A DNA stretch of 64,000 bases from Ostrinia nubilalis (GCF_963855985.1 NC_087109.1:5662001-5726000), one strand, 5' to 3'. Counted from the first letter of the stretch, positions 1 to 10,182 are shown. Numbers and translations are program-made. The notes: a model not told the origin generated them from the letters alone.

Positions 1-350
1 ACAATTATAATTATCGGCTGATAAATCAATATCCTTAAGTGCGAAATTATTCTCCTTGCTAGCCTCAGCTGTATCGAAATAGTGTGGAATTAGACGACAT
101 AAGACTGCAAGTATACAGGATGACAGGGAAAACTCGATCTTCCTTGAAAAGCCAAAATGTAATTTATAAATTTTTAATGTTATAAATATAATGTTAACAA
201 TATTTGCATGCCAGCTTCTGGTGGACTGTGCGGACATCTTAATATTGTAAGAACTTGTAGACCACTTTTCACGCAAATAAACTGATTTGATTTGATTTGA
301 TTTGAAAGGGTTATACTAGAGATGATTAGCATTCAAAATTAAAAAAATCT
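1..350. other. Non-coding flank ending in a LINE-like 3' tail
   Basis: No ORF is visible. The stretch from about 200 ends with an AATAAA-type signal (cAAATAAAc near 274) followed by a pentanucleotide run of TTTGA repeats (about 281-305). That arrangement is typical of the 3' end of an insect non-LTR retrotransposon, but a 3' UTR with a microsatellite is also possible. The 11 bp at 351-361 that follow are the left target duplication of the Penelope composite. Confidence 0.4.
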
Positions 351-487
351 AAGGCTGAGTTATATTTTAAACTATTATGTTGCATTTTTTACTATAAAAT
401 TATCACTTCACGGGATTTATTGCAACAATATCTATTTTAACGGTAAATAATATTTACCCTTCCGACGTTTCGGCTCGGTTGCACGAG

Positions 488-3040
488 TCATGGTCGCGGG
501 CAGACTGAAGAGATGCGGCGTCGTCTGCTCCGGCGCAATGAGTTTTCTTCACCCACCCGCATTTGCACAATATTTTCGTCAGTGGTACAGTCAGTCCGAC
601 AAACTACACTAACAGTGTCCGGGTTTCTCTGAGACGGCCTAGAACGCGATTTGTACTTCGTTATCACCGGATTCCACGCTGATGATAGGTTAAATCCATC
701 TTCTCGATTGAAATTCTTATGCTTTTTAATTTCAATGGCTTCACGTATCAACCTAACATGGTAATGCCTATCAGTTGAGAGGATTTTCGGGTCATGAAGC
801 TCCATCCAGTGATTAACGTCCGAAGTTAACAAATGTTCAGCTATCGCAGATTTGCACGTCTGTTGGTTCTTTACAGCCGCTATGTGTTCTTTGACTCTTT
901 CAGCTATAGACCGCTTAGTTTGTCCTATATAAGAACTACCACAGCTGCAATCGATCTTATAGACACCCGGCGTCTGAAGAGGTATAATATCTTTTGGCGA
1001 GCGAATTTCCTTCGTTACTTTTGACAACGGACTATATACAGTCTTAATGGAGTATTTGTTGAGTACTGTTCCAATTTTATCCGTTACCCCTTTCACGTAC
1101 GGAAGGAAAGCTGGTTCCCTGCTCACCATTGGTTGTTTATCCCTCTTGAGCCTCCTCTCCATTTGTCTTGTGGTAGCACTGTAGCCATTCCTTCTTAGTA
1201 CCTCCTTCACATGTTTTAGTTCCCCTTCCACATGTTCAGGGTCGCATAGGTTATATGCCCTATTAACCAATGAGGAAATAACTGCTTGAAGATGACGGGG
1301 ATGGTGATGAGAAGAGGCGTGCAGATATCTGTCCGTGTGGGTCGGTTTCCGGTAAACAGAGTGGGCCAAAGCCCCATCCGGTCTCACTGTCACAAGAACA
1401 TCAAGGAAAGCCATGGATCTGTTCCTCTCCATTTCATACGTGAACTTAACCTTTGGATGAACAGAATTTAAGTGCTGTAGATATTGTTCCACTTCTGTTT
1501 GGTTTCCGTTTATGATGCAAAATATATCATCAACATATCTCTTCCAGAACTTAACAATACCGGGGCCGCTCGCTAATGCTTTTTGTTCGAAATGTTCCAT
1601 CCAAATGTTGGCAATCACTGGTGCTACAGGACTTCCCATAGCAACGCCATCAATCTGGAGGTAATATTGGCCTCGATACAAGAGATAGTTTCCGTCCAAA
1701 CAGTTTTGCAAAAGGACAATATATTCATCGGGCAGCTCATTGTCAAACAATCTGTCCTTGATGACTTCCAGGCAATCCTTCAGTGGCACATTGGTAAACA
1801 GTGACTCGACATCGAAACTTACCATTATGTCACCCGGCTCCACTGAGATATTCTTGATAAGCTCAATAAAATGCATCGAGTCTTTTACGTAGGACGATGT
1901 CTTCCCAACTAATGGCTGCAACACTCCAGCAACATGTTTTGCCAACTTATATGTAGGTGAATCAATTTGACTCACGATCGGCCTAAGTGGAACGTTGCTC
2001 TTGTGTATTTTAGGCAGACCATATAGTTTTGGTGGCTGTACGTTTTTTGCTTTATGCAAGTATGTATACACGTCTTCTGTAAATAGCTCTCGGTGCTCCT
2101 GGATGAGGGCGCGAATGCGTCGTGTCACTCTGGCAGTAGGGTTGTATGACACTGGTTTGTATACTGTCGTGTCAGCTAGCATATTTCCAATTTTACTGGC
2201 ATAGTCCTCAGTATTCATAATTACAGTGGCGTTGCCTTTGTCAGCTTTCAGAACGAGTATATCCTGGTTCTGTCGCAGGTCTTTAAGTGCTTGGCGCTCT
2301 TCTGCAGTTACGTTACTTTTCGGGAGCCTAGACTTTCGCAAAATCACTGCTATATCCTGCCTTAAAATGTCAGCATCCGTTGGCGGAACTTTATTGCGGA
2401 TAATAGTCTCCTCTACGCCACAGATTATGCTCTCATACGGTATTCTCTTAGGAGTTAAAGCAAAATTCATCCCCTTCGCCAACACGCTTCGTGCAGCACT
2501 GTCCAATGAAGTATTCGACAAATTGATAACTGTGTGAGTATTTAATGTGTCCGACTGTACCTGAGTGTTCGCACAAATCTCATTCCGCGAAAAATTATCA
2601 CGAAGTTGGCGGGTACACAGCTTTTCGAATTTTCGATTATGACCATTCTCACACAGAACATAAGTGCGGGATGCTTGTAGGTACGTTACCCGATCACATC
2701 TGTCAAAATCCTCACGAGACCACACTACACTGCATTCCAGATGTAAAACATAAAGCTCACTCTGTACCTTGTCTAACTGGCTATACGTATTTTTAATAAG
2801 CTGTTTTAGCAAACGAACACTCGCGTTCCTTAGAATTCTATCCGAAAATGCAATCCCAATACGCGGTTTCAGACGCACACACGTAGGTAATAAGTTCAAA
2901 TCGCGACAGTTTTTTAAAAATGTCAACGATGTTTCAAGGCGCACTTTTTTGTTTCGGAGTAATTCTAGATGTTTTAATTTTGTTACACATTCCGACCCGT
3001 ATCGGTTTGCTATATAATATTTTAAACTATTATGTTGCAT
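488..3040 (-). CDS. Penelope-like reverse transcriptase with GIY-YIG endonuclease
   Basis: This is a single uninterrupted ORF of about 850 aa, a normal PLE length. The frame stays open upstream to an ATG at 3079, but those first 13 residues are antisense of the inverted copy. The native start is the ATG at 3040, whose start is preceded in frame by TAA in the 27-bp restart copy. In numbering from 3079 the domains are: a KADKG block (278-282); RT motifs YGLPKIHK (353-360) and RPIVS (366-370); motif A SFDVESLFTNVP with catalytic D423; motif B GVAMGSPVAPV (478-488); motif C YVDD (515-518); a motif E-like VYRKPTHTDRY; then GIY-YIG as GVYKI (705-709) and SYIGQ (716-720) with a CSCG cysteine pair, R723/R728 and E731. 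The tail RRSRRRR (849-855) is basic and could be nuclear-targeting. RT copies element RNA at a nick made by the endonuclease. All key residues are present, so the protein could be active. Confidence 0.93.
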   Translation of the reverse strand: MQHNSLKYYIANRYGSECVTKLKHLELLRNKKVRLETSLTFLKNCRDLNLLPTCVRLKPRIGIAFSDRILRNASVRLLKQLIKNTYSQLDKVQSELYVLHLECSVVWSREDFDRCDRVTYLQASRTYVLCENGHNRKFEKLCTRQLRDNFSRNEICANTQVQSDTLNTHTVINLSNTSLDSAARSVLAKGMNFALTPKRIPYESIICGVEETIIRNKVPPTDADILRQDIAVILRKSRLPKSNVTAEERQALKDLRQNQDILVLKADKGNATVIMNTEDYASKIGNMLADTTVYKPVSYNPTARVTRRIRALIQEHRELFTEDVYTYLHKAKNVQPPKLYGLPKIHKSNVPLRPIVSQIDSPTYKLAKHVAGVLQPLVGKTSSYVKDSMHFIELIKNISVEPGDIMVSFDVESLFTNVPLKDCLEVIKDRLFDNELPDEYIVLLQNCLDGNYLLYRGQYYLQIDGVAMGSPVAPVIANIWMEHFEQKALASGPGIVKFWKRYVDDIFCIINGNQTEVEQYLQHLNSVHPKVKFTYEMERNRSMAFLDVLVTVRPDGALAHSVYRKPTHTDRYLHASSHHHPRHLQAVISSLVNRAYNLCDPEHVEGELKHVKEVLRRNGYSATTRQMERRLKRDKQPMVSREPAFLPYVKGVTDKIGTVLNKYSIKTVYSPLSKVTKEIRSPKDIIPLQTPGVYKIDCSCGSSYIGQTKRSIAERVKEHIAAVKNQQTCKSAIAEHLLTSDVNHWMELHDPKILSTDRHYHVRLIREAIEIKKHKNFNREDGFNLSSAWNPVITKYKSRSRPSQRNPDTVSVVCRTDCTTDENIVQMRVGEENSLRRSRRRRISSVCPRP

Positions 3041-3043
3041 TTT
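3017..3043 (-). repeat. 27-bp 5'-terminal repeat of the Penelope element (second copy at 362-388)
   Basis: An identical 27-bp segment beginning AAAATGCAACATAATAG on the minus strand is found at the 5' end of the full copy and again directly after its 3' end. It contains the native start codon. The second copy marks where a downstream tandem unit begins and is then cut off at the target duplication. Confidence 0.85.
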
Positions 3044-3045
3044 AA

Positions 3046-4044
3046 CAATATCTACAGCACTTAAATTCTGTTCATCCAAAGGTTAAGTTCACGTATGAAA
3101 TGGAGAGGAACAGATCCATGGCTTTCCTTGATGTTCTTGTGACAGTGAGACCGGATGGGGCTTTGGCCCACTCTGTTTACCGGAAACCGACCCACACGGA
3201 CAGATATCTGCACGCCTCTTCTCATCACCATCCCCGTCATCTTCAAGCAGTTATTTCCTCATTGGTTAATAGGGCATATAACCTATGCGACCCTGAACAT
3301 GTGGAAGGGGAACTAAAACATGTGAAGGAGGTACTAAGAAGGAATGGCTACAGTGCTACCACAAGACAAATGGAGAGGAGGCTCAAGAGGGATAAACAAC
3401 CAATGGTGAGCAGGGAACCAGCTTTCCTTCCGTACGTGAAAGGGGTAACGGATAAAATTGGAACAGTACTCAACAAATACTCCATTAAGACTGTATATAG
3501 TCCGTTGTCAAAAGTAACGAAGGAAATTCGCTCGCCAAAAGATATTATACCTCTTCAGACGCCGGGTGTCTATAAGATCGATTGCAGCTGTGGTAGTTCT
3601 TATATAGGACAAACTAAGCGGTCTATAGCTGAAAGAGTCAAAGAACACATAGCGGCTGTAAAGAACCAACAGACGTGCAAATCTGCGATAGCTGAACATT
3701 TGTTAACTTCGGACGTTAATCACTGGATGGAGCTTCATGACCCGAAAATCCTCTCAACTGATAGGCATTACCATGTTAGGTTGATACGTGAAGCCATTGA
3801 AATTAAAAAGCATAAGAATTTCAATCGAGAAGATGGATTTAACCTATCATCAGCGTGGAATCCGGTGATAACGAAGTACAAATCGCGTTCTAGGCCGTCT
3901 CAGAGAAACCCGGACACTGTTAGTGTAGTTTGTCGGACTGACTGTACCACTGACGAAAATATTGTGCAAATGCGGGTGGGTGAAGAAAACTCATTGCGCC
4001 GGAGCAGACGACGCCGCATCTCTTCAGTCTGCCCGCGACCATGA
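3046..4044 (+). pseudogene. 5'-truncated inverted copy of the Penelope-like ORF
   Basis: The frame starts just after a TAA at 3043-3045 at the junction and runs to the same TGA stop as the full copy (about 332 codons). It lacks the N-terminal domain and RT motifs through YVDD. It keeps the late palm/thumb (FLDVLV onward), the linker and the complete GIY-YIG domain. From the first internal ATG at 3100 its protein is identical to the C-terminal 314 residues of the minus-strand ORF. Alone it could encode only a thumb plus endonuclease fragment, and no promoter for it is evident. Confidence 0.9.
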
Positions 4045-4070
4045 CTCGTGCAACCGAGCCGAAACGTCGG
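4042..4070 (+). ncRNA. Hammerhead-ribozyme-like motif at the Penelope 3' end (mirror copy about 462-490, minus strand)
   Basis: The stop codon TGA is followed by a 4-bp stem (CTCG 4045-4048 with CGAG 4055-4058), then CGAAAC (4060-4065) and GTC (4066-4068). This matches the second half of a type I hammerhead core. Hammerhead motifs are reported in the terminal repeats of many PLEs. The first core box should be CTGATGA but reads ACCATGA, so this may be a decayed or inactive version. A palindrome GGTAAATATTATTTACC lies just downstream. Confidence 0.35.
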
Positions 4071-4138
4071 GAGGGTAAATATTATTTACCGTTAAAATAG
4101 ATATTGTTGCAATAAATCCCGTGAAGTGATAATTTTAA

Positions 4139-4251
4139 GGCTGAGTTCACCTCCTTACTATAACTGTGTGTATAAAGATATCCGGTGTTTTTTGTATATT
4201 GAGTTTGACAGATTTTTGACGTTTGTTAAAGTAAGATGGTGCAACCCAGCC
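4139..4251. mobile_element. Harbinger-type MITE, GGCTGAGTT family (copy 1)
   Basis: The ends are GGCTGAGTTCACC and GGTGCAACCCAGCC in inverted orientation, flanked by the 3-bp duplication TAA (4136-4138 and 4252-4254). Four related copies lie at 13421, 29377, 46593 and 47458. The 3-bp TAA duplication suggests PIF/Harbinger mobilisation. The Penelope composite is inserted after the first 9 bp of this element, so the tip also forms part of its target duplication. Confidence 0.75.
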
Positions 4252-4254
4252 TAA

Positions 4255-4556
4255 GGACGTTTTTAAAAGACCTCTGGTTTACTATAGACTTAATTTGTTG
4301 TTAATGACCTCTTGTATAATTTTTTTCAAGGTAGGTCGACTTTCCCTGTAACCCTGTAGACTGATGTAGAAACTATGCCACATTCTCTAATCTTTCACAT
4401 ACGAGTAGTAAGTATATCCACTTTTCATTCCTTATAGTGCTCCTTTAAATGGACTTTGTAAAGTCTCATATAGAAATAATAACACTCAGGGTATAAATAG
4501 TTTAAGTTTTTTTATGCAGAACCAGGCAGGAATTTGACCGCAATCGCAGATGATGT
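4255..4556. other. Short non-coding spacer
   Basis: AT-rich DNA between two MITEs. I see no ORF, RNA gene or repeat in it. Confidence 0.6.
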
Positions 4557-4559
4557 TAA

Positions 4560-4763
4560 GGCTGGTTTTAGTGTCACGCGGACCGTCCGGTACGGACCCG
4601 CTCCGCACGGCCAATCTGTATGAACTTCTAGGGAGCGTTTTAGAGTAATACCACAAAATGCGGTCCGAAGGAACCGCTCCGAAGCTTCGCTCCCTAGCAA
4701 TTCATACAGATCGGCTGTGCGGAGCGATCCGCACTGACAGTCCACGTGACACTAAAACCAGCC
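4560..4763. mobile_element. Harbinger-type MITE, GGCTGGTTTTAG family
   Basis: Perfect 19-bp terminal inverted repeats (GGCTGGTTTTAGTGTCACG and complement) are flanked by TAA at 4557-4559 and 4764-4766. The interior is also partly self-complementary (AATCTGTATGAA near 4613 against TTCATACAGATC near 4700) and GC-richer than its surroundings. It has no coding capacity. Confidence 0.8.
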
Positions 4764-4766
4764 TAA

Positions 4767-6090
4767 GAGAGATGCTGTCTAGGATGGTACATATCTGCCC
4801 TATAAGTGCTTATTCACTCTCGCATTGAAAACCAAATATCTATATGGGAGCTATAAAATCACCCACAAATATGAAAGCAGTAAAAACCTTTGCACCATAC
4901 CCCATCGGTATCACTTACGTGCTCGCCTTAAAGACGCTAAGTATAAGCGCAAATTGCCATGACCCCGGGGTTTCCTGAAATCACGACCTATATGCGCACG
5001 CGCGGGTCTGACGGTAAAAGACTAAAAGTACTTATTACGGGAATTCGAAGTTCGTAAATTGTTGAGCAATTACAAGAGTTTGGGGTGTTTGGGTGTTATT
5101 GCGATGGTTTATGTAAGTTTTAGTAGGTAAATTAAAGAGTTTTTATGGTCTTTTGTGTGTGGAAAATAGTTTTTTGATTTTTCGAATAGTTATTACCTAT
5201 TTCCCAAAATTCTTAAGGTTTTCTACATGAACTATCTAAAATATAGTACGCTGTCGTGCGTGCATAAAATTATGTCACATTAAAATCTCTTGCCCGAATT
5301 CTGAAATGACTCTAAAACTTAAGATATACTTATATTATATTGAATTAAATGTACTCTAATAGTAATTACTCTGTATTAAAAAGGTGTTTAGTGTAATAGT
5401 TTTAAATTGACACGTTACATGCGAATGATGCGAAGAATAGTTTCAGCTCAGTGAGTTCAGAGACTCAAATAGATTTTACTGGAGGTAGGTAACATCTATT
5501 TCAGTCCATTATGGTCCAGTGCCTAAATCGAAACGGCCACCCATCAACTTATGACCACGGCGTGGCTTGCTTAGCTTCGGTAAGCTGTATCGCATGCACC
5601 TCTATTATTTCTTTTAACATCGTGTCATGTAGAGTCACGCGTACGCAGGCAAATTAAGAAGGCACGTAGACTCTTACAATTTAGTTGGCAGCCTTGGGCA
5701 CTCATGTTTGCCGCGCATGACCGCCGCGAGTGGTGGGTAGTCTAATTATTGACGCGTATTGGTCCTCCCTGAGACCCCAAATGGTCAGTCAGTGGTTCAT
5801 TTGCCTCTGGTAAATTAGAGAGGGTCATGTTCCTGCAGTGGAGACTAAATGACCATGATGATATAAATGACAATGAGAGATAATAATGATTGGCTAGGAA
5901 TTAAACTAACATTCACACTCTTTGTCTATCTGTTAAAAAGGTTATAGGGGCCATGGCACATCAACTAAATATACAGTACCTACCGTCTACTTCGAAACTC
6001 TATTTCCGTAACTTAATTTTTTACTCTTCCCTATGACAGCATTTCAAGTATAGTAAAAGAAATGTAGAGTTTTGAAAAATGAGGACTTAC
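4767..6090. other. Non-coding spacer
   Basis: About 1.3 kb with no supported gene. CpG-richer patches occur near 4960-5000 and 5640-5760, but no ORF or repeat boundary can be drawn. Confidence 0.5.
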
Positions 6091-6093
6091 TTA

Positions 6094-6194
6094 GACCCGT
6101 TTTCACCATCAATCCCTAATTTTTAAGTGATGGTAACAACTAATCAGGAATTTTGTTTTCATCAAAAATTAGGGATTGATGGTGAAAACGGGCA
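6094..6194. mobile_element. Short Harbinger-like MITE
   Basis: A 29-bp inverted repeat begins CCCGTTTTCACCATCAATCC (6096-6124) and its complement lies at 6164-6192. TTA occurs at 6091-6093 and 6195-6197 and is read as a 3-bp duplication. The two outermost bases of each end differ. The element folds into a near-complete hairpin of about 100 bp. Confidence 0.65.
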
Positions 6195-6232
6195 TTAGTC
6201 TTATGAAGATGAAGTAGACCCATAGGTACGGA

Positions 6233-6561
6233 TAGGGTTGCCAGGCGTCCGGATAAAGCCGGACATAGTTAGGCTTTTTGATTGCGTGTCCGGCCAAAAT
6301 AACCGATGTCCGGCCTGTCCGGCTTTTGTTAGGCTTTTTATCGCGCCAGGCGAAAGTCGAGACACAGAATAAGGCACGCACGCATCAGGACGTTAGGCAA
6401 CCAATGATAATACTATCACTCGTGAGCTCACTAAAATTGCACCCCCCCCCCCCTCGCATGTCCGGCTTTTAGGGTAAAATGTCCGTTCCTTTCTATGATC
6501 TGAGGTCCGGCCAAATGAAGCACATAGTCCGGCTTTTGTGTTTTTGGACCTGGCAACCCTA
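6233..6561. mobile_element. Non-autonomous hAT element (TAGGGTTGCCAGG ends)
   Basis: Both termini read TAGGGTTGCCAGG inward and are flanked by the 8-bp duplication GGTACGGA (about 6225-6232 and 6562-6569). Terminal CA/TA-GGGTTGCCA ends with 8-bp duplications are diagnostic of hAT. Internally the motif TCCGGC(C/T)TTTT recurs several times near both ends, as transposase subterminal sites often do. A run of 12 C lies at 6442-6453. There is no transposase ORF. Confidence 0.85.
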
Positions 6562-6569
6562 GGTACGGA

Positions 6570-7263
6570 CTATACAACGCTACAAGGTAAACACTGTGGC
6601 ATCTTACTTAGTCGCAATAGATGCTATTTTGCAATAAAACTATACTCCGATGTCCTGTCGACTGTACAATCGTAAAACGTACGTAATAACAATGAGGCGA
6701 GTCCAGGTCCTGCGCAGACGCACGGCCTAAGGCGCGCGTGTCCCACTCGTCATGACCGCCGCGAGTGTCCCAATTAGCGTCCCGTCCCGGCAGCCATTTA
6801 GATCGGATAGACTAATTATGAAACGACTTCTGAAAACTTTGTGGGAATGTGAGCGTGGGATATTCCGGTAACGATCGATGGGAATCCGTTTGCGGGTTTG
6901 TTTTCGCACGCACGTTTTTTTGGGGCTATGGCCTCCGACAAATTAGACTGATTTAGTCTGTAGTTAAAGAAACGCGCTTCGGCAATTCGATATTTCAAAT
7001 TCGCTTGGCAAATTTTTTTTCAGTTACAACATAGGTACAATGTAAGTTAAGTAGATGTCGTGATCCTGCATTCATCATATAATCTTGGCTGAGGAGAGCC
7101 AAAAGCAGTCCACTGTAAAAGGTATCCTACACAAGAGTCACCTTAGTAAAACCGTAATTTCTTTTTAAAGATTATGGGATACTATACAGAGAGTAAGCCA
7201 GCATATTGCACCATCCGATGGCGTAGTACTAATACGGGAATCAACTTCTAAGTAACAAGAACT
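6570..7263. other. Non-coding spacer
   Basis: About 0.7 kb without a supported gene. Only short chance frames are present on both strands around 6730-7000. Confidence 0.5.
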
Positions 7264-7428
7264 ATTCTTGCAACTCACGAAGGCGAGTGAGCTTTACTTG
7301 TGTGTACGTGTACAATATACATACATGCACATAAAGATAGTGTAATGTCTATCAAAATTTTGAAAAACGAACAGTAGTGAGCCACCACACATGTAAAGCT
7401 CACTCGCCTTCGTGAATTGCAACAACTA
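7264..7428. mobile_element. MITE, TTGCAACTCACGAAGG family (copy 1)
   Basis: The ends TTGCAACTCACGAAGGCGAG (7268 on) and its complement (to about 7421) are inverted repeats of roughly 40 bp. A second copy in opposite orientation is at 34674-34807. The shared interior GTCTATCAAAA followed by AAACGAACAGTAG confirms the family. I could not settle the target duplication. Confidence 0.7.
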
Positions 7429-7535
7429 CACTAGGGTTGGTGTTTCATAGGGTCAATTATAGAAATCAATTAGTCTCAATTGGTTGGTGTATTCAATCGA
7501 AATTGAATATGCCCTTGGCACAATTCCCCTGTATA

Positions 7536-7917
7536 TACGGGGTATCCTAAAATCAATGGATAACCTTACAACTATCGATTGGCCACCTCAAGATCTCTAT
7601 AATATCAAAATTTTGACCTTACCACAGACTTAAAAATTATTATTTTAAGAAAATGCCAAATGTGTTTAGTTTGTCTCATGAAATTCAACAAACTAGTTCC
7701 AAAGTATTTAAAAAAAAATGAAAAAGCAGTAAAGGAAAATTTAATTCGTAATCTCGCATCACGATCGCATGTGACAATTTTATAAAAATACGAGTACAAA
7801 AAAACTTAAAAATCGTGATATTTTACCTGGACAAAAATTTAAATTAGAAAGTGCGGCTTATCGATTAGAGATTCGAGTTAGAATGTTATCCATTTTGTTG
7901 TTTGTAGACACCCTGTA
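7536..7917. mobile_element. Unclassified TIR transposon (TACGGGGTATCC / ACAGGGTGTCTAC ends)
   Basis: Imperfect terminal inverted repeats of about 35 bp: left TACGGGGTATCCTAAAATC then ATGGATAAC, right complement ACAGGGTGTCTACAAAC then ATGGATAAC. TATA occurs at both junctions. The interior is AT-rich with no credible transposase. The superfamily is not clear to me. Confidence 0.5.
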
Positions 7918-10182
7918 TATGAGGATACAGCTTCTTAGATTAGTTCCGATACATGCAATAGTAAATCCGAACCACACAATTTGTTGATCTAAGCGAGCAT
8001 TGTTCGCCGATAACTCTGTTTACTTTGGTTACTCATTATTTGCTGGCCGCCATTAACCTACTAGATGTGAGATACTGGATCGCCTCCAGTGCTCCCTTAA
8101 ACTTTAGTGTTTACTATTATTTTACTCACTTTCATGGTTTAAATCAAATTAACTTTCTCAGTTTATTGGGAAAACCTTCATTAAAGTTGTTATAACAGAC
8201 AACATGAAGAAATCTTTTTAAAATAAATCGTAGCTTATATTTCATAAAAGAGTTATTGAAAGTATTAATCATTCCATTCAAAACCTATAGGTAGGTTTGG
8301 TTCTTTGGTTTTGGACCTTAAAAACTATGTTATCTGCGATGCCCATTATTTTCTAATGCGTTGCATTTTACTGGTATTTATGACACCGGTCGACAAAAAA
8401 AAATTTTTTTGCGCATGGATTTTACTTATTATATTCTGATTATATAAGCAAATTTATATAAAAAAGTGCGATTACAAATCGAAAATATTTGCTTTTTAAA
8501 GAGTTATAGCGATTTGAATTTTCCATCTTCATAGTAGAATGTCTCTAAAGATGCAAGTCACATTCTCATTGGGATATATTTATAGATAATTATGGGGGCT
8601 TATTCGCAAGAACAAGGGGCACGCTTTCATCAAAATATAGTGGGATTTGAGAGACGACGTAATACGACGCCAGTAAACTGAAAGTATGATAGGGTTAGAT
8701 TTTTATGAGAAAAATCTTCTATGGAACTTGACAGGAAATTAGAACTATTCATTTTTAATAAATATTTGGACTCTATTTTAAATTTTCTCTTGTTGAGAAT
8801 GAATCTTAAATGGATGTTTGGTATGTTTTAATAATTAGAAAGAATGAAAGAAAGAAAGAAAAAAATATATTTGGCAACCAATTAAATCATCTCTATGTTC
8901 ATGTTTCATACATTCATTGATATGGATTTTTCTATTTTTTACACATAATAGCAAATTCAGAATTTTTTTTGTTGTTATTCTTATTTCTAGGTATTAAAGC
9001 AATAAAAATAAGCTATGCATAACCCGTGCGCAAAAATGCTGTAGACAGTTGTTATTAAAACAAAGTATCTTCAAACAAAGGTACTTACTTAACTTTTCTT
9101 ATAACCTGAAATTAATAAGTAGTATTTCCTATCCTACGAAAAATCCAGATCAATAAAACTAAAGTTCCAACTGCTTGAAATCTTCAATTGCGTAGTTCGC
9201 AAAGCGACGCATGCGCATCTGCGCATTACGTCGTTGTGAGAGCTTTCGGGTCACCTTGATGGGCTGCGTGAGTTATTATTGCGCGTTTGGAAAATTGATC
9301 CATTTGATGTGTGAACTGGGAATTCACGTGAAGAATGTATAATACAAACTCAAAATACTTTTGGTAAGAAGCTACTAATATTATAATCTTATCTTTGAAC
9401 CAATTACTAAAAAGATGTAATTATATGCATTTTTAAAGGTTTACAAAAATAATGGGCATAAAAATTTGGTAAACTTCTATTTTAACTTGTCCTCTAGCTA
9501 GATATTTCTGAATGTGAATTCTGGATTATTTTTATTTAGCAAATCCTACGTAGCAGAGGATATTAAGGACACTTCAATAAAGTTTGGCGACAATATAAAC
9601 TTTATGACATAAGTATTTATTTATAGGTAGATATTTGTAGTTGAACCACTGATAGAGCTGGGAAAATGGAAAAGCTATTATCACTCATTTTGTCCAGTCT
9701 TCTACCACGGTAAAGACAGATACATGAGTATTTCCAATCAGGTAGTTTTGCTCCATCCCAACAAAATATATTGAGTAATCTGTAACTTACGTCAAAAGTT
9801 TCGAAGAATGTAAAAATTTCGCTCGTTTCCGTGCTCTGCCTCCAGTGCAATGCAATTAGTTGATGCATTAGGCTCACATTTATCACCACAACTGTATTTT
9901 ACACTGTAGGATCATATGTACTTGTAATACGAGTGATTTTGCAAAAAAATTGTGTAGTCTGACGTGTTGTGTACGTGTGAACTCGGCCTTAGATCGCACG
10001 CACAACGTCGTTTAGCCCAAAATTGGTTTAAATGACCTCCTGATTCACTTAATCATTTTTGCTGTAACGTGAATGTCATAAATGTCAAGAAAAATCATTA
10101 AATATTAGTTATGCGCTTTTTTAACTTAATACTTTAAGGTCATCAAAACAAAAGACGGAATTTAGGGCCGTTTTCCACTAAA
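7918..10182. other. Non-coding spacer
   Basis: AT-rich DNA with an A-rich GAAA-type stretch near 8840-8865. A 90-codon minus-strand frame (9617-9889) resembles no family I recognise and has no initiation or splicing context, so I do not call it a gene. Confidence 0.45.

Larger units (their letters stand above)
362..4136 (-). mobile_element. Penelope-like retroelement composite (full copy + inverted 5'-truncated copy)
   Basis: Read on the minus strand, the composite consists of an antisense 5'-truncated copy (4136 to 3044), a full-length copy (3043 to about 389) and a 27-bp restart of the element's own 5' end (388 to 362, identical to 3043-3017). It is flanked by the 11-bp direct repeat AAGGCTGAGTT at 351-361 and 4137-4147, read as the target-site duplication. 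Arms 395-1488 and 3044-4137 are inverted copies of exactly 1094 bp; every pair of matching landmarks sums to 4532, so there is no indel. The only mismatch I found is at 461. PLEs are known for such tandem or inverted partial copies (pseudo-LTRs). The near identity argues that both arms arose in a single, recent insertion. Confidence 0.9.

Noticed and set aside
505..512. CTGAAGAG as a hammerhead CUGANGA box on the antisense strand
   Set aside because: No GAAA plus stem arrangement follows on that strand.
833..3017. Plus-strand frames of 61-103 codons across the Penelope ORF
   Set aside because: They are antisense shadows of the RT frame; two recur as mirror images in the inverted arm, as expected.
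3061..3079. Start codon at 3079 for the Penelope ORF
   Set aside because: The first 13 codons are antisense of the inverted copy; the element's own ATG is at 3040.
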